Below, one piece after another: positions 28,164-37,684 of a DNA stretch of 64,000 bases. Position numbers and translations under genes: made by a program. Source of the stretch: Rathayibacter agropyri (GTDB lineage Bacteria > Actinomycetota > Actinomycetes > Actinomycetales > Microbacteriaceae); contig NZ_JABRPL010000001.1 in the NCBI RefSeq assembly GCF_013249015.1, forward strand, positions 1,040,318 through 1,104,317, in the 5' to 3' direction. The notes beneath the pieces were generated by a model. The model was not told where the DNA came from. It did no database searches and worked only from the letters and a program-made list of their open reading frames with translations. Each line of letters opens with the position of its first letter. The stretch's first letter is position 1.

Positions 28164-28304
28164 GTTGACCTTTTCCTTTTCGTGTGACGGATGCGCAGAG
28201 ACATCCGCTGCGGGCTTCAATGCCCGACGTGTGTGAAGTTATCGGCGCCCTGACGTAGCGACAAGGAACGGCGCGTGCACGTTTGTGCGTTGTCGCGACG
28301 ACAA

Positions 28305-28334
28305 CCCCGGATGAGGTTGATTCTCCATCCGGGG
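28305..28334 (-). terminator. hairpin between glpD and glpF
   Basis: CCCCGGATG (28305-28313) and CATCCGGGG (28326-28334), 18 bases after the glpD stop. It could terminate or attenuate transcription before glpFK. Confidence 0.5.
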
Positions 28335-28351
28335 CTCGCGTCACTCGCCGG

Positions 28352-30106
28352 TCAGGAGGCCGGAACGGCGGTCGGCGCCTGCACCGAGGTGCCCCCGACG
28401 TCGACGCCGTTGTACTCCTTAAGGTGCGCGATAGTCAAGTCGACCTCACTCGTCCGCGTCGCGTCGTCCCAGCCGAGCACAGCACCGGTGTGCTCCGCAA
28501 GTTCCTCGAGGAGTTCGCGGCTCAGTCCGCCGGTGAAGGCGTGATTCGTGCGGCGCATGACCAGGTCGATCAGGTGCACGACGCTCTCGTGCTGCGCCAG
28601 GTAGCGGATCTCACCGGTGGTGAAGTCCTTATCGAAGTCGAGCGCCTCGTCGTGGCCGTCAGCCAGCGCCTCGATGACCTCCTGCGCACGGGTGCCGTAA
28701 CGCTCAAGCAGCTGGCCTGTGCGGGCAGAGGACAGTCCGGAGCGGTGCTGGCTGATCCACTGCGCGCGCGACGCGTCGGTTCGCGGGAAGCCCTTGCCGC
28801 CTCCAATGGGGGTCTTCACGGTGGAGACGCGGCGGGTCACGCCGATCCGGGTGAAGACCTCGTTCGACAGGTGCTCGGAGAGGGCACGGAAGGTCGTCCA
28901 TTTGCCGCCGACCAGGCTCAGGACAGTGGCACCCTTGCCGGGCAGCGTCGAGGGCTCGATGCGGTAGTCGCGGGAGACGAAGCCGGGGGCCTCATCATCG
29001 TGACGGGGCAGCGGGCGGATACCGGAGAACTTGAAGACGATCTGCGAACGGTCCACGGTGATCGCCGGGAAGACATGGTTCACGAGCTCGAAGAAGTAGT
29101 CGATCTCCTCCTCCGTGCACACTGCCGGCTTGGTGGGGTCGGCGTCGATGTCGGTCGTGCCGACCATCACGCGACCCTTCAGCGGATAAATGAGGACGAT
29201 CCGGCCGTCACTGTGCTCGAAGAACATCTCGCGGCCCTCGCACGCCTCGACCAGCTCCGGGTTGTCGAGCACGATGTGCGAGCCCTTGGTACCGCCCATG
29301 AACGTCGTCTTCGTGCCGAGCGCGGTGTTGGTGAAGTCAGTCCAGGGGCCGGAGACGTTGACGATGATGTCCGCCGCGAAGGTGAATTCCTCGCCGCTCT
29401 CACGGTCGCGAAGGACCACGCCCTTCTCGTCAGCGCCGACGGCCTCGACGTAATTGGCCGCACGCGCCTTCTTGCCGCCGACGAGCGCGTCGTGCAGCAC
29501 GTCGAGCGCCAGGCGCTCCGGCTCATGCACGGAGGCGTCGAAGTAGGTGGCGGTGTACTTGATCTTCGGGTCGAGCTTGGGCAGCTCGGCGAGCGAGCGC
29601 TTGCGGCCGTGGAACTGGTGACGCGGGACGGTGCCGCCGTCGCGAGAGAAGAAGTCGTAGAGCGTGAGGCCGACCTTGATCAGCAGCGCACCGCGCTCCT
29701 GCGGCTTGCCCGACTTGTGGGTGAGGAAGCGCAGCGGGGCCGCGAGGATACCCGAGAAGGTCGAGTAGATCGGGATGGTGGTCTGCAACGGCTTCACGTA
29801 ATGCGGAGCGATCTTCAGCAGGCCGTTGCGCTCATGCACGCCCTCATTGACGAGTCGGAACTCACCGTTTTCGAGGTAGCGGATGCCGCCGTGGATCATG
29901 TGGCTCGAGGCGCTGGAGGCGCCGGAGACGTAGTCACCGCGCTCGACGAGAGCTACGTCAACACCGTTGAGCGCGAGTTCACGGAACGTCCCGATGCCGT
30001 TGATGCCACCGCCGATGACCAGGACGGTTGCGCGGGGGGTGTCGCGGAGAGCAGCGACGCTCTCGCGGAGAGCGGAGTTTCCGGGAGTTCCGTCGGACTG
30101 TGCCAC
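28352..30106 (-). CDS. glpD: glycerol-3-phosphate dehydrogenase (aerobic, FAD-dependent)
   Basis: Oxidises glycerol-3-phosphate to dihydroxyacetone phosphate at the membrane and delivers electrons to quinone. The 584-residue protein has the dinucleotide-binding GGGINGIGTFRELALNG (~32-48), the SSHMIHGGIRYLE segment typical of GlpD, and the DAO-C domain. The GTG start is preceded by AAGGCGAG. It is divergent, 154 bp away, from a SorC-type regulator that probably controls the glp genes. Confidence 0.95.
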   Translation of the reverse strand: MAQSDGTPGNSALRESVAALRDTPRATVLVIGGGINGIGTFRELALNGVDVALVERGDYVSGASSASSHMIHGGIRYLENGEFRLVNEGVHERNGLLKIAPHYVKPLQTTIPIYSTFSGILAAPLRFLTHKSGKPQERGALLIKVGLTLYDFFSRDGGTVPRHQFHGRKRSLAELPKLDPKIKYTATYFDASVHEPERLALDVLHDALVGGKKARAANYVEAVGADEKGVVLRDRESGEEFTFAADIIVNVSGPWTDFTNTALGTKTTFMGGTKGSHIVLDNPELVEACEGREMFFEHSDGRIVLIYPLKGRVMVGTTDIDADPTKPAVCTEEEIDYFFELVNHVFPAITVDRSQIVFKFSGIRPLPRHDDEAPGFVSRDYRIEPSTLPGKGATVLSLVGGKWTTFRALSEHLSNEVFTRIGVTRRVSTVKTPIGGGKGFPRTDASRAQWISQHRSGLSSARTGQLLERYGTRAQEVIEALADGHDEALDFDKDFTTGEIRYLAQHESVVHLIDLVMRRTNHAFTGGLSRELLEELAEHTGAVLGWDDATRTSEVDLTIAHLKEYNGVDVGGTSVQAPTAVPAS

Positions 30107-30204
30107 TTCGTACTCGCCTTCGTGTCGTAGGGGTGTCGTCGAGGCCTGCGCTCATCATCCACCGCCCGGATGGACGATTGATTTCGCGGAGGAATACAGT
30201 CATC

Positions 30205-30237
30205 CTTGACCCGACAACACATCCGGTCAAGTCGGGT
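30205..30237. promoter_or_regulatory. interleaved inverted repeats between glpD and its regulator
   Basis: Two interlocked dyads: CTTGACC (30205-30211)/GGTCAAG (30225-30231) and ACCCGAC (30209-30215)/GTCGGGT (30231-30237). They lie 24 bp upstream of the regulator ATG in the divergent promoter region and are probable operators. Confidence 0.55.
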
Positions 30238-30260
30238 GAAAATCCGTGCAAGGAGCCGCA

Positions 30261-31259
30261 ATGACCCCAGTCCGACCGGTCGTCGAACTCGACGAGACGA
30301 CTCACGCGACTCACCCGGACAAGACGCGGGACGCGCTGCGTGCGGCGCAGCTGTACTACATGCAGGACCTGACGATGGACGCCATCGCACACGAGCTACA
30401 CACGTCTCGCTCCTCCGTCTCGCGCCTGCTCTCGCACGCTCGTGCGACCGGGCTCGTCGACATCCAGATCCGCTCACCGCTCGACCGCGCGAGCGCGCTC
30501 TCGGCCGAGGTGCGCGCCCATTTCGACATCACGGCGCACATCGTTCCGGTACCCGACCACACCAGCGAGATCGACCGACTGGAGCGCGTGGCGCTCTCGG
30601 CGGCCCGGATCCTCGGGCAGTTCATCGACTCCAACATGATCGTCGGCATCGCCTGGGGGTCGACGATGAGCGCGATCAGCCGTCACCTGATCGCCAAGGA
30701 GACGCACAACACTCAGATCGTGCAGCTCAACGGGGCGGGAAACACCGAGACCACGGGCATCAACTACTCCAGTGAGATCCTCCGCCGTTTCGGCGACGCC
30801 TACGCGGCGAAGGTGCAGCAGTTTCCCGTGCCAGCGTTCTTCGACGACCCGACAACGAAGCAGGCGGTGTGGCGCGAGCGGTCCACTCGGCGGGTGCTCG
30901 AACTGCAACAGCGGATGGACGTGGCACTGTTCGGGCTCGGGTCGCCCTTCGCGGCGGTGCCCTCGAAGGTCTACATCGGTGGCTACCTTGAGCCGACCGA
31001 CTTCACCTCGTTGAGCGCCTCCGGAGTCGTCGGTGACGTCGCGACGGTGTTCTATCGTTCCGACGGCAGTTGGGACGACATCCCGATGAACGAACGTGCA
31101 AGCGGACCCGACCTCTCCACCGTGGGGCGAGCGTCGCGCCGGATCTGCGTCGTCTCGGGCGCTTCGAAGCTGCCCGGCCTCCGCGGCGCCCTCGCCGCCG
31201 GCCTCATCACGGACCTCATCCTCGATGAGGGCACGGCCCGCGCCCTCATCTCCGACTGA
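30261..31259 (+). CDS. SorC-family sugar-binding transcriptional regulator
   Basis: A 332-residue regulator with an N-terminal HTH (AAQLYYMQDLTMDAIAHEL, then SRSSVSRLLSHAR) and a C-terminal SorC/DeoR-type effector domain (IVGIAWGST, VALFGLGSP). SorC proteins sense sugar phosphates. Divergence from glpD and the flanking glpFK suggest glycerol-3-phosphate or another triose/polyol phosphate as effector, which is inference. The ATG at 30261 has AAGGAG 6 bases upstream, better than an in-frame GTG at 30246. Confidence 0.88.
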   Translation: MTPVRPVVELDETTHATHPDKTRDALRAAQLYYMQDLTMDAIAHELHTSRSSVSRLLSHARATGLVDIQIRSPLDRASALSAEVRAHFDITAHIVPVPDHTSEIDRLERVALSAARILGQFIDSNMIVGIAWGSTMSAISRHLIAKETHNTQIVQLNGAGNTETTGINYSSEILRRFGDAYAAKVQQFPVPAFFDDPTTKQAVWRERSTRRVLELQQRMDVALFGLGSPFAAVPSKVYIGGYLEPTDFTSLSASGVVGDVATVFYRSDGSWDDIPMNERASGPDLSTVGRASRRICVVSGASKLPGLRGALAAGLITDLILDEGTARALISD

Positions 31260-31281
31260 CGCCCCCGCTCCCCGCCCCCTT

Positions 31282-31353
31282 CCTCCCCGCGAGATACCTC
31301 GTGAGTACGCGACACGTCGACGGGGCGTACCCAAGAGGCATCTCGCGGGGAGG
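31282..31353. terminator. palindromic element between convergent regulator genes
   Basis: Outer arms CCTCCCCGCGAGAT (31282-31295) and ATCTCGCGGGGAGG (31340-31353) match perfectly over 14 bp; inner GTACGC/GCGTAC (31305-31310, 31325-31330) extend the stem. It lies between the convergent SorC- and RamB-type genes and shares the GAGGCATCTCGCG edge with the elements at 57.2 and 59.9 kb. Confidence 0.7.
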
Positions 31354-31374
31354 GAGAAGGGAGAGAGCTGGGGG

Positions 31375-32832
31375 TCAGGACTCGCGGGCGTGGGAGTCGA
31401 GGAACTCGTAGACCTCAGCGTCGTCGATGCCCGGGAAGGTGCCGGAGGGGAGCGGCGCGAAGACGTGAGCGTGCAGGCGGGCGCTGGGCCAGGCGTTGCC
31501 GTCCCAGCGAGCGGCAAGTTCGGTGGGGGCGCGGCGGCAACAGGACTCATCGGGGCAGCGCGAGAGCTCGCGGCGGTCGGTGTCCCTGCCGCGGAAGAAG
31601 CGCGCCTCAGCGAAGGGAACGCCCACCGTGATCGAGAACTCATCCGTCGCAGTCGTGCCGGTCTGCGATGCCGACCAGAAGGTGCCGGCAGGCGTGTCGA
31701 CGTACTGGTAGTACTCCGTCGTGCGGTTGGTGCGGCTGAACGCTGAGCGCGCCGACCAGTAGCGGCAGACGACCTGGCCCTCGACCGCCCCGGTCACGTC
31801 GGTCGGCAGTGGAAGCCCGTCATTTTCGTAGGCCTTCTGAATCGAGCCGTCACCAAGGACCCGCAGGAAATGCATCCGGATGTCGAGGTGCGAGGTCAGC
31901 AGATTGGTGAAGCGCAGTGCCGCGGCCTCGTGGGTGACGCCGAAGCCGTCGCGAAAGTCCTCGACCGAGATGTCCCGGTCGCGCTTCGCCTCCTCAAGAA
32001 ACGCCACGGCCGGCTCCAGCGGCATCAAGCAGGCGGCAGCGAAGTAATTGATCTCGAGGCGCTGGCGGAGGAAGTCGGCGTAGGTGACGGGGCGTTCGTG
32101 ACCGAGGAGGCGGTGCGCCATGGCCTGTAGCGCGAGCGCGCGCAGGCCGTGCCCGCCGGGGATCGAGGCGGGCGGGAGGTAGATCCGCCCGTTGGCGAGA
32201 TCAATGACCGAGCGCGCGGAGTGCGGCAGGTCGCCGACGTGAATGATCTCGAAGCCGAGGTGCCTGGCCATCTTCGAGACGGAGCTGTGCGTCAGCGCTC
32301 CCCCGCGGTGTCCGACGGTGCGCAGCATCTCACCGGCAACCTCCTCGATCTCGGGGAGGTAGGAGTTGCGCTCGCGCAGCTCACGGCGCTGGGCCGTGTT
32401 CGCCCGGCGCGCCTCCTCCGGAGTAGCGCTCGCCTCACTGCGGCGGCGGGCAAGTTCGCGGTAGACGCCGAGGAACGCCTCCAGCACCGGCGTGGTCAGG
32501 CCCTTGTTGACCTTGAACTCGGGCAGGCCGAGCGAGCGATAAAGCGACCCCTTCTGCACGCGGGCGAGTTCAATCTCGAGCGCGGCCCGCTCGCTCGGCG
32601 GCTCATCCGAGAGCAGGGCGGCCAGCTCCACCCCGAGCGCCGCGGCGAGGCGTTGCAGGAGGGAGAGTCGCGGCTCGCGCCGGCCCGTCTCGATGAGCGA
32701 GAGCTGACTTCCCGAGACGCCGACGCGCTCGGCCAGCTGGCCGAGTGTGAGTCCGCGGCGGGTGCGGAAGTGCCGCAGCCGCTGCCCGAGCAGCACGGCG
32801 TCGGAGCCTGCGGGGGGTGAGGAATCGGTCAT
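31375..32832 (-). CDS. XRE-family regulator of the RamB type (short-chain fatty-acid / acetate regulator)
   Basis: A 485-residue regulator. It has an N-terminal XRE helix-turn-helix (residues ~15-75, VGVSGSQLSLIETGRREP), a central ImmA/IrrE-like region in which the usual HExxH is degenerate (QAMAHRLLGHE), and a C-terminal DUF2083 domain with a Cys-rich segment (RCPDESCCRRAP). This architecture and length match Corynebacterium RamB and mycobacterial Rv0465c, which control acetate and glyoxylate-cycle genes. The ATG at 32832 fits these. It is divergent from pckG, 179 bp apart, so gluconeogenesis may be a target; that is inferred. Confidence 0.85.
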   Translation of the reverse strand: MTDSSPPAGSDAVLLGQRLRHFRTRRGLTLGQLAERVGVSGSQLSLIETGRREPRLSLLQRLAAALGVELAALLSDEPPSERAALEIELARVQKGSLYRSLGLPEFKVNKGLTTPVLEAFLGVYRELARRRSEASATPEEARRANTAQRRELRERNSYLPEIEEVAGEMLRTVGHRGGALTHSSVSKMARHLGFEIIHVGDLPHSARSVIDLANGRIYLPPASIPGGHGLRALALQAMAHRLLGHERPVTYADFLRQRLEINYFAAACLMPLEPAVAFLEEAKRDRDISVEDFRDGFGVTHEAAALRFTNLLTSHLDIRMHFLRVLGDGSIQKAYENDGLPLPTDVTGAVEGQVVCRYWSARSAFSRTNRTTEYYQYVDTPAGTFWSASQTGTTATDEFSITVGVPFAEARFFRGRDTDRRELSRCPDESCCRRAPTELAARWDGNAWPSARLHAHVFAPLPSGTFPGIDDAEVYEFLDSHARES

Positions 32833-33011
32833 GGCAGACTCCAGCGGTCGGTTGTGACGGGTGCGCAAAAAAACCGGTTCTTGACGGCTCCAGCGCCGGG
32901 AATACCTCCTGATCCTCCTCCATCCTGACTTCAGACACCATCGAACGCCCCTCCCGCCCCGGCCGGGGACTCCCCACCCCGTCGACGACGACCACCGAAA
33001 GCGGAGCCAGC

Positions 33012-34898
33012 ATGAGCATCTTCAGCAACACCGTCCGACTTGAGCCGAGCACGATGACGGCGCCGACCACGGTTCCCGCCCCCGTGGTGCCCTCCGCGCC
33101 ACTCGCCCTGCGCCGCTGGGTGCGCGAGACCGCCGCCGTTCTGAAGCCCGACGCGATCGAGTGGAGCGACGGCTCCCCCGCCGAGTGGTACCGCCTGACC
33201 GAGCGCCTGGTCGCCTCCGGCACGCTCCTCCCGCTGAATCCGGAGTGGCGGCCCGGCTCGTTCCTCGCCCGCACCGACCCCGACGACGTCGCCCGCGTTG
33301 AGGACCGCACGTTCATCTGCACCGCTGATGAGGCCGACGCCGGCCCCACGAACAACTGGCGGGACCCGTCCGCGATGAGGGCCGAGCTGGCGCCGCTCCT
33401 CGACGGAGCGATGCGCGGGCGGACGATGTACGTCGTCCCGTTCTCGATGGGCCCGGTCGGCGGCCCGCTCTCGCAGCTCGGCGTGCAAGTCACCGACTCG
33501 CCGTACGCGGTGCTGAATCTGCGGATCATGGCTCGCGTCGGCTCCGAGCCGCTCGCCGCCTTCACCGAGGACACCGCGTTCGTCCGCGGCGTGCACACGG
33601 TGGGCCTCCCCCTCCGCGACGCCGACGGCGCCACCCGCGAGGACGTGGCGTGGCCCTGCAACACCGTGAAGTACATCACGCAGTTCCCCGAGACGCGCGA
33701 GATCGTCTCGTTCGGCTCTGGCTACGGCGGGAATGCGCTGCTGCCCAAGAAGTGCTTCGCGCTGCGGATCGCCTCGGCGATGGGGCGCGAAGAGGGGTGG
33801 CTGGCCGAGCACATGCTTCTCATTCGCATCGTCTCGCCGGAGGGGCGGCGCTACCACGTGGCGGCCGCGTTCCCGAGCGCGTGCGGCAAGACCAACCTCG
33901 CGATGATGCAGCCCGCCCTCCCCGGCTGGCAGGTCGAGACGCTAGGTGACGACATCACCTGGATGCGCCGCGGCGAGGACGGGCGGCTCTGGGCGATGAA
34001 CCCCGAGACCGGCTTCTTCGGCGTCGCCCCCGGCACCGGAGAGAACTCGAATCCGAACGCTGTTCAGACGCTCTGGGGTAACACGATCTTCACCAACGTG
34101 GCGCTTCGCGAGGACGGCGACGTCTGGTGGGAAGGGCTGACCGATGAGGCGCCCCAGCGCCTCACCGACTGGCGGGGGCAGCCGTGGACACCCGCGTCAG
34201 GCACTCCCGCCGCGCACCCCAACTCCCGCTTCACCGCACCCGCGGAACAGTGCCCCTCACTCTCCTCCGCCTGGGACGCCCAGGAGGGCGTGCCGCTGGA
34301 CGCGATCGTCTTCGGCGGCCGACGCGCGAGCAACGTGCCGCTGGTGACCCAGGCCACGTCGTGGCAGCACGGCGTGTTCCTCGGGGCGACCATCGCCTCC
34401 GAGAAGACAGCCGCCGCAGAGGGGACCGTCGGCGAGCTGCGTCGCGACCCCTTCGCGATGCTCCCCTTCTGCGGCTACAACATGGCCGACTACTTCGCGC
34501 ACTGGCTTGCACTCGGAGCAGAGTTCGGCGAGCGCGCTCCGGCGGTGTTCCAGGTGAACTGGTTCCGGAAGGACGCGAACGGCGACTTCCTCTGGCCGGG
34601 CTTTGGCGAGAACGCGAGGGTGCTGCAGTGGCTGGTCCGTCGCCTCGAGGGGCTGGCCCAGGCACGACGGAGCCCGCTCGGCGATCTCCCGCTCGCGATC
34701 AACACCCACGGACTGCAGCTGACCGTCGAGCAGAAGGAGGAGCTGTTCTCGGTCCCGGTCGAGGCATGGCTCGAAGAGTGCACGCTGACCGAGCAGTTCT
34801 TCGCTCGCTTCGGCGACCGCCTCCCGCAGGCACTGACCGACGAGCTGCGGGCGCTGCGCCTGCGGTTGCTGGCCGAGAAGCTGCCGTTGGCTGCGTGA
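33012..34898 (+). CDS. pckG: phosphoenolpyruvate carboxykinase (GTP)
   Basis: Converts oxaloacetate and GTP to phosphoenolpyruvate, the entry step of gluconeogenesis. The kinase-1a P-loop FPSACGKTNLAMM, the PEP/oxaloacetate site YGGNALLPKKC and the kinase-2 region TLGDDITWM are visible. The 628-residue length is close to other actinobacterial GTP-type enzymes. The ATG has GGAG 5 bases upstream. It faces the RamB-like regulator across 179 bp. Confidence 0.96.
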   Translation: MSIFSNTVRLEPSTMTAPTTVPAPVVPSAPLALRRWVRETAAVLKPDAIEWSDGSPAEWYRLTERLVASGTLLPLNPEWRPGSFLARTDPDDVARVEDRTFICTADEADAGPTNNWRDPSAMRAELAPLLDGAMRGRTMYVVPFSMGPVGGPLSQLGVQVTDSPYAVLNLRIMARVGSEPLAAFTEDTAFVRGVHTVGLPLRDADGATREDVAWPCNTVKYITQFPETREIVSFGSGYGGNALLPKKCFALRIASAMGREEGWLAEHMLLIRIVSPEGRRYHVAAAFPSACGKTNLAMMQPALPGWQVETLGDDITWMRRGEDGRLWAMNPETGFFGVAPGTGENSNPNAVQTLWGNTIFTNVALREDGDVWWEGLTDEAPQRLTDWRGQPWTPASGTPAAHPNSRFTAPAEQCPSLSSAWDAQEGVPLDAIVFGGRRASNVPLVTQATSWQHGVFLGATIASEKTAAAEGTVGELRRDPFAMLPFCGYNMADYFAHWLALGAEFGERAPAVFQVNWFRKDANGDFLWPGFGENARVLQWLVRRLEGLAQARRSPLGDLPLAINTHGLQLTVEQKEELFSVPVEAWLEECTLTEQFFARFGDRLPQALTDELRALRLRLLAEKLPLAA

Positions 34899-34999
34899 GC
34901 GGGCTCCGGCCGGGCATCCCTGTGGCCCGCGGGCGGACCATCCCCCTTCTCGCAGCCTGCTCGCGGGTCCAGGATCTCGGTCGTCAGAACCGCCGGCGC

Positions 35000-35005
35000 T
35001 AGGGT
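35000..35005 (+). promoter_or_regulatory. candidate -10 box for aroQ (leaderless)
   Basis: TAGGGT with 6 bases to the GTG at 35012. Confidence 0.45.
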
Positions 35006-35011
35006 CGGAGC

Positions 35012-35455
35012 GTGAAACTCCCGATCCTCGTCGTCAACGGCCCGAACCTCAATCTGCTCGGCACCCGTGAGCCCGGGCTCTACGGTTCCGAGACCCTTGC
35101 CGATGCCCAGGCGCTCGCCGCCGAGACCGCGCGGCGCCACGGCTTCGAGATCGAGACCTTCCAGAGCAACTCGGAGGGCGCACTCGTGGACCGGCTGCAC
35201 GCGGCACGCGGTGCGGTCACGGGTATCGTCCTCAATGCAGGCGCGTACACCCACACCTCGGTTGCCATCCGGGATGCGGTCCTCGCCACCGAGCTGTCGA
35301 TGGTCGAGGTGCACGTGAGCAATGTGCATCGGCGCGAGCCCTTCCGACAGCACTCCTACCTTTCGGACATTGCGCTTGCCGTCATCGTCGGCGCCGGGAT
35401 CGCGGGCTACGGCTATGCGGTCGACGTGCTCGCGCGGGCCGCGGTCGCGCGCTGA
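35012..35455 (+). CDS. aroQ: 3-dehydroquinate dehydratase, type II
   Basis: Third step of the shikimate pathway. Type II dodecameric fold, 147 residues. The N-terminal [17 protein letters not shown] carries the catalytic Arg and Tyr, [12 protein letters not shown] the substrate loop, and [17 protein letters not shown] the catalytic His. The GTG start gives the standard N-terminus and follows a leaderless -10 box. No other aro gene is adjacent. Confidence 0.95.
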   Translation: MKLPILVVNGPNLNLLGTREPGLYGSETLADAQALAAETARRHGFEIETFQSNSEGALVDRLHAARGAVTGIVLNAGAYTHTSVAIRDAVLATELSMVEVHVSNVHRREPFRQHSYLSDIALAVIVGAGIAGYGYAVDVLARAAVAR

Positions 35456-35591
35456 AGGAGGTCGGCCGCTCCTTCGCAGTGCCGCCGACAATCGAGGACG
35501 TCGTGGCTACCTCGACGACACTGTCGACGGGGTCGTGGCGCACGCGCCGGCCCCAGTCATCGGTGCTTGTGCGCGGGAGCGAGCGCGCCTC

Positions 35592-36431
<840 letters not shown>

Positions 36432-36505
36432 TCAGCGTGTTACGGCGGCGGCCACCGGGTTGCGCCGAACACGGGGAGGCCCGAACGGGTCACGCGTCCC
36501 GATCG

Positions 36506-36814
36506 TCAGCGCAGTCGCCCGCCGAACCGGGGGATGATACGGATTCCCGTCCCGGCGAGTTCGCGCCGCAACTCGAGGACGATCCGGTCCCCTTCATCGC
36601 GCCACGCGCGTTGGACCTCGGGCGAATCGAAGCCTCCGTCCCACGGACGCTGGCTGTCCCACACGTCGTACCACGCCGTGATCCTGTCCTCGAGCGCCTG
36701 GCTCGCGCCGAGTTCGGTCGCTGTGGGTGTGAAGTTCTCCACCCCCGACGCCCAGAGACACCACGAAGCGCCAACGTCGGGAAAGAATCGCACATCCCGA
36801 AAATCATCGTCCAT
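36506..36814 (-). CDS. small acidic orphan protein, candidate immunity protein (copy 1)
   Basis: A 102-residue, Trp- and Asp/Glu-rich cytoplasmic protein of no family I recognise. It is a paralogue of the gene at 37376-37684 (83 of 102 residues identical by hand count). Its ATG follows the TAG stop of a toxin-tail remnant after 0 bases, and its ribosome site AAGGAGG lies inside that tail. Duplicated small genes behind the same toxin 3' end are characteristic of immunity genes in polymorphic-toxin loci. That function is inferred from position, not from sequence. Confidence 0.65.
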   Translation of the reverse strand: MDDDFRDVRFFPDVGASWCLWASGVENFTPTATELGASQALEDRITAWYDVWDSQRPWDGGFDSPEVQRAWRDEGDRIVLELRRELAGTGIRIIPRFGGRLR

Positions 36815-36860
36815 CTAGCACACCTCCTTGGCCTGGGGGAAACTAGTGATCAAGCGGTCT
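36815..36860 (-). pseudogene. 3'-end remnant of the toxin-like gene
   Basis: The last ~14 codons (DRLITSFPQAKEVC, stop) match the end of the toxin-like gene at 37685-38251, which ends DRLITSFPQGKEVC. DNA similarity stops abruptly near 36860. The rest of this toxin copy is gone, leaving the immunity-like copy 1 with its ribosome site. Confidence 0.7.
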
Positions 36861-36876
36861 CGATTTCCTTTTCTCA

Positions 36877-37095
36877 TCATTTCGAGGAGCGCTGACGGCG
36901 GAGGTTTACTACCGCCCAGCCGACCAGGAGAACAACCGCAGCGGTCACGGCGGTGATCACGAGATTCCAAGGGTCGCGTGCACCGACCGCAGCCGAGAGA
37001 CCAGCCCCAGCCAAAGCCCCTACGAATGAAACAGCCAAATCCGCCCATGGCGTAAACTTTCTCGTCGGCCGCGTCTGGTCCCGCCGATCGTTCAT
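36877..37095 (-). CDS. small two-helix membrane protein, function unknown
   Basis: A 72-residue protein: basic N-terminus (MNDRRDQTRPTRK), hydrophobic stretches ~17-37 and ~43-62, basic tail (LRRQRSSK). GAGGAG lies 9 bases before the ATG. I do not recognise it. It sits between a toxin-tail remnant and the second immunity-like gene and may belong to the same accessory patch. It could also be spurious. Confidence 0.5.
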   Translation of the reverse strand: MNDRRDQTRPTRKFTPWADLAVSFVGALAGAGLSAAVGARDPWNLVITAVTAAVVLLVGWAVVNLRRQRSSK

Positions 37096-37375
37096 GTCAG
37101 CTCACTCCTCGTATCACTCCTCGTAATATGACTGTTGAACTCAGTCAACCAACTCGATCGAGACGTAGTCAATAACATTGAGCTTATTTTCAGTAGCTGT
37201 AGACGCCGGCCGGAGACCCCAAGCCAGCAGATCATCGCCATCGGTTGGCGAGAATTAACTGCTTAGTCGAAGAAGAAGTGCCCGCAGCCCGACAATGCTC
37301 GCAGCGTTGGCCCGTTTCGAGAACCGACGGGAGTCCGAGCGTGCGGTCCACGCGAACGAGACCCATAGTCGTTCG

Positions 37376-37684
37376 TTAGCGCAGTCGCCCGCCGAATCGG
37401 GGGACGATACGGATTCCCGTCCCGTCGAGTTCGCGCCGCAACTCGAGGACGATCCGGTCCCCTTCTTCGTCCCACGCGCGTTCAACGTCCGGTGAGTCGA
37501 AGCCGCCGTCCCACGGGCGCTGGCTCTCCCACACCTCATACCATGCTGTGATCCTGTCCTCGATTTCTTGGCTCGCGCCGAGCTCGGTTGCCGTAGGCGT
37601 GATGTTCTCGACCCTTGACGTCCAGAGACACCACGAAGCAGTGAGGTCGGGAAAAAATCGCACTTCCCGGAAGTTTTCATTCAC
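37376..37684 (-). CDS. small acidic orphan protein, candidate immunity protein (copy 2)
   Basis: A 102-residue paralogue of 36506-36814, ending in the same GIRI(V/I)PRFGGRLR tail. The start is GTG, directly after the TAA of the toxin-like gene, with AAGGAGG inside the toxin's last codons, so the two are translationally coupled. No known domain is recognised. Coupling to an upstream toxin-like C-terminal domain and the existence of a second displaced copy support an immunity role by inference only. Confidence 0.7.
   Translation of the reverse strand: MNENFREVRFFPDLTASWCLWTSRVENITPTATELGASQEIEDRITAWYEVWESQRPWDGGFDSPDVERAWDEEGDRIVLELRRELDGTGIRIVPRFGGRLR

Noticed and set aside
28283..30130. 615-codon open frame antisense to glpD
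   Set aside because: It is the mirror of a clear glpD gene; high GC keeps antisense frames open, and the translation has no recognisable domain.
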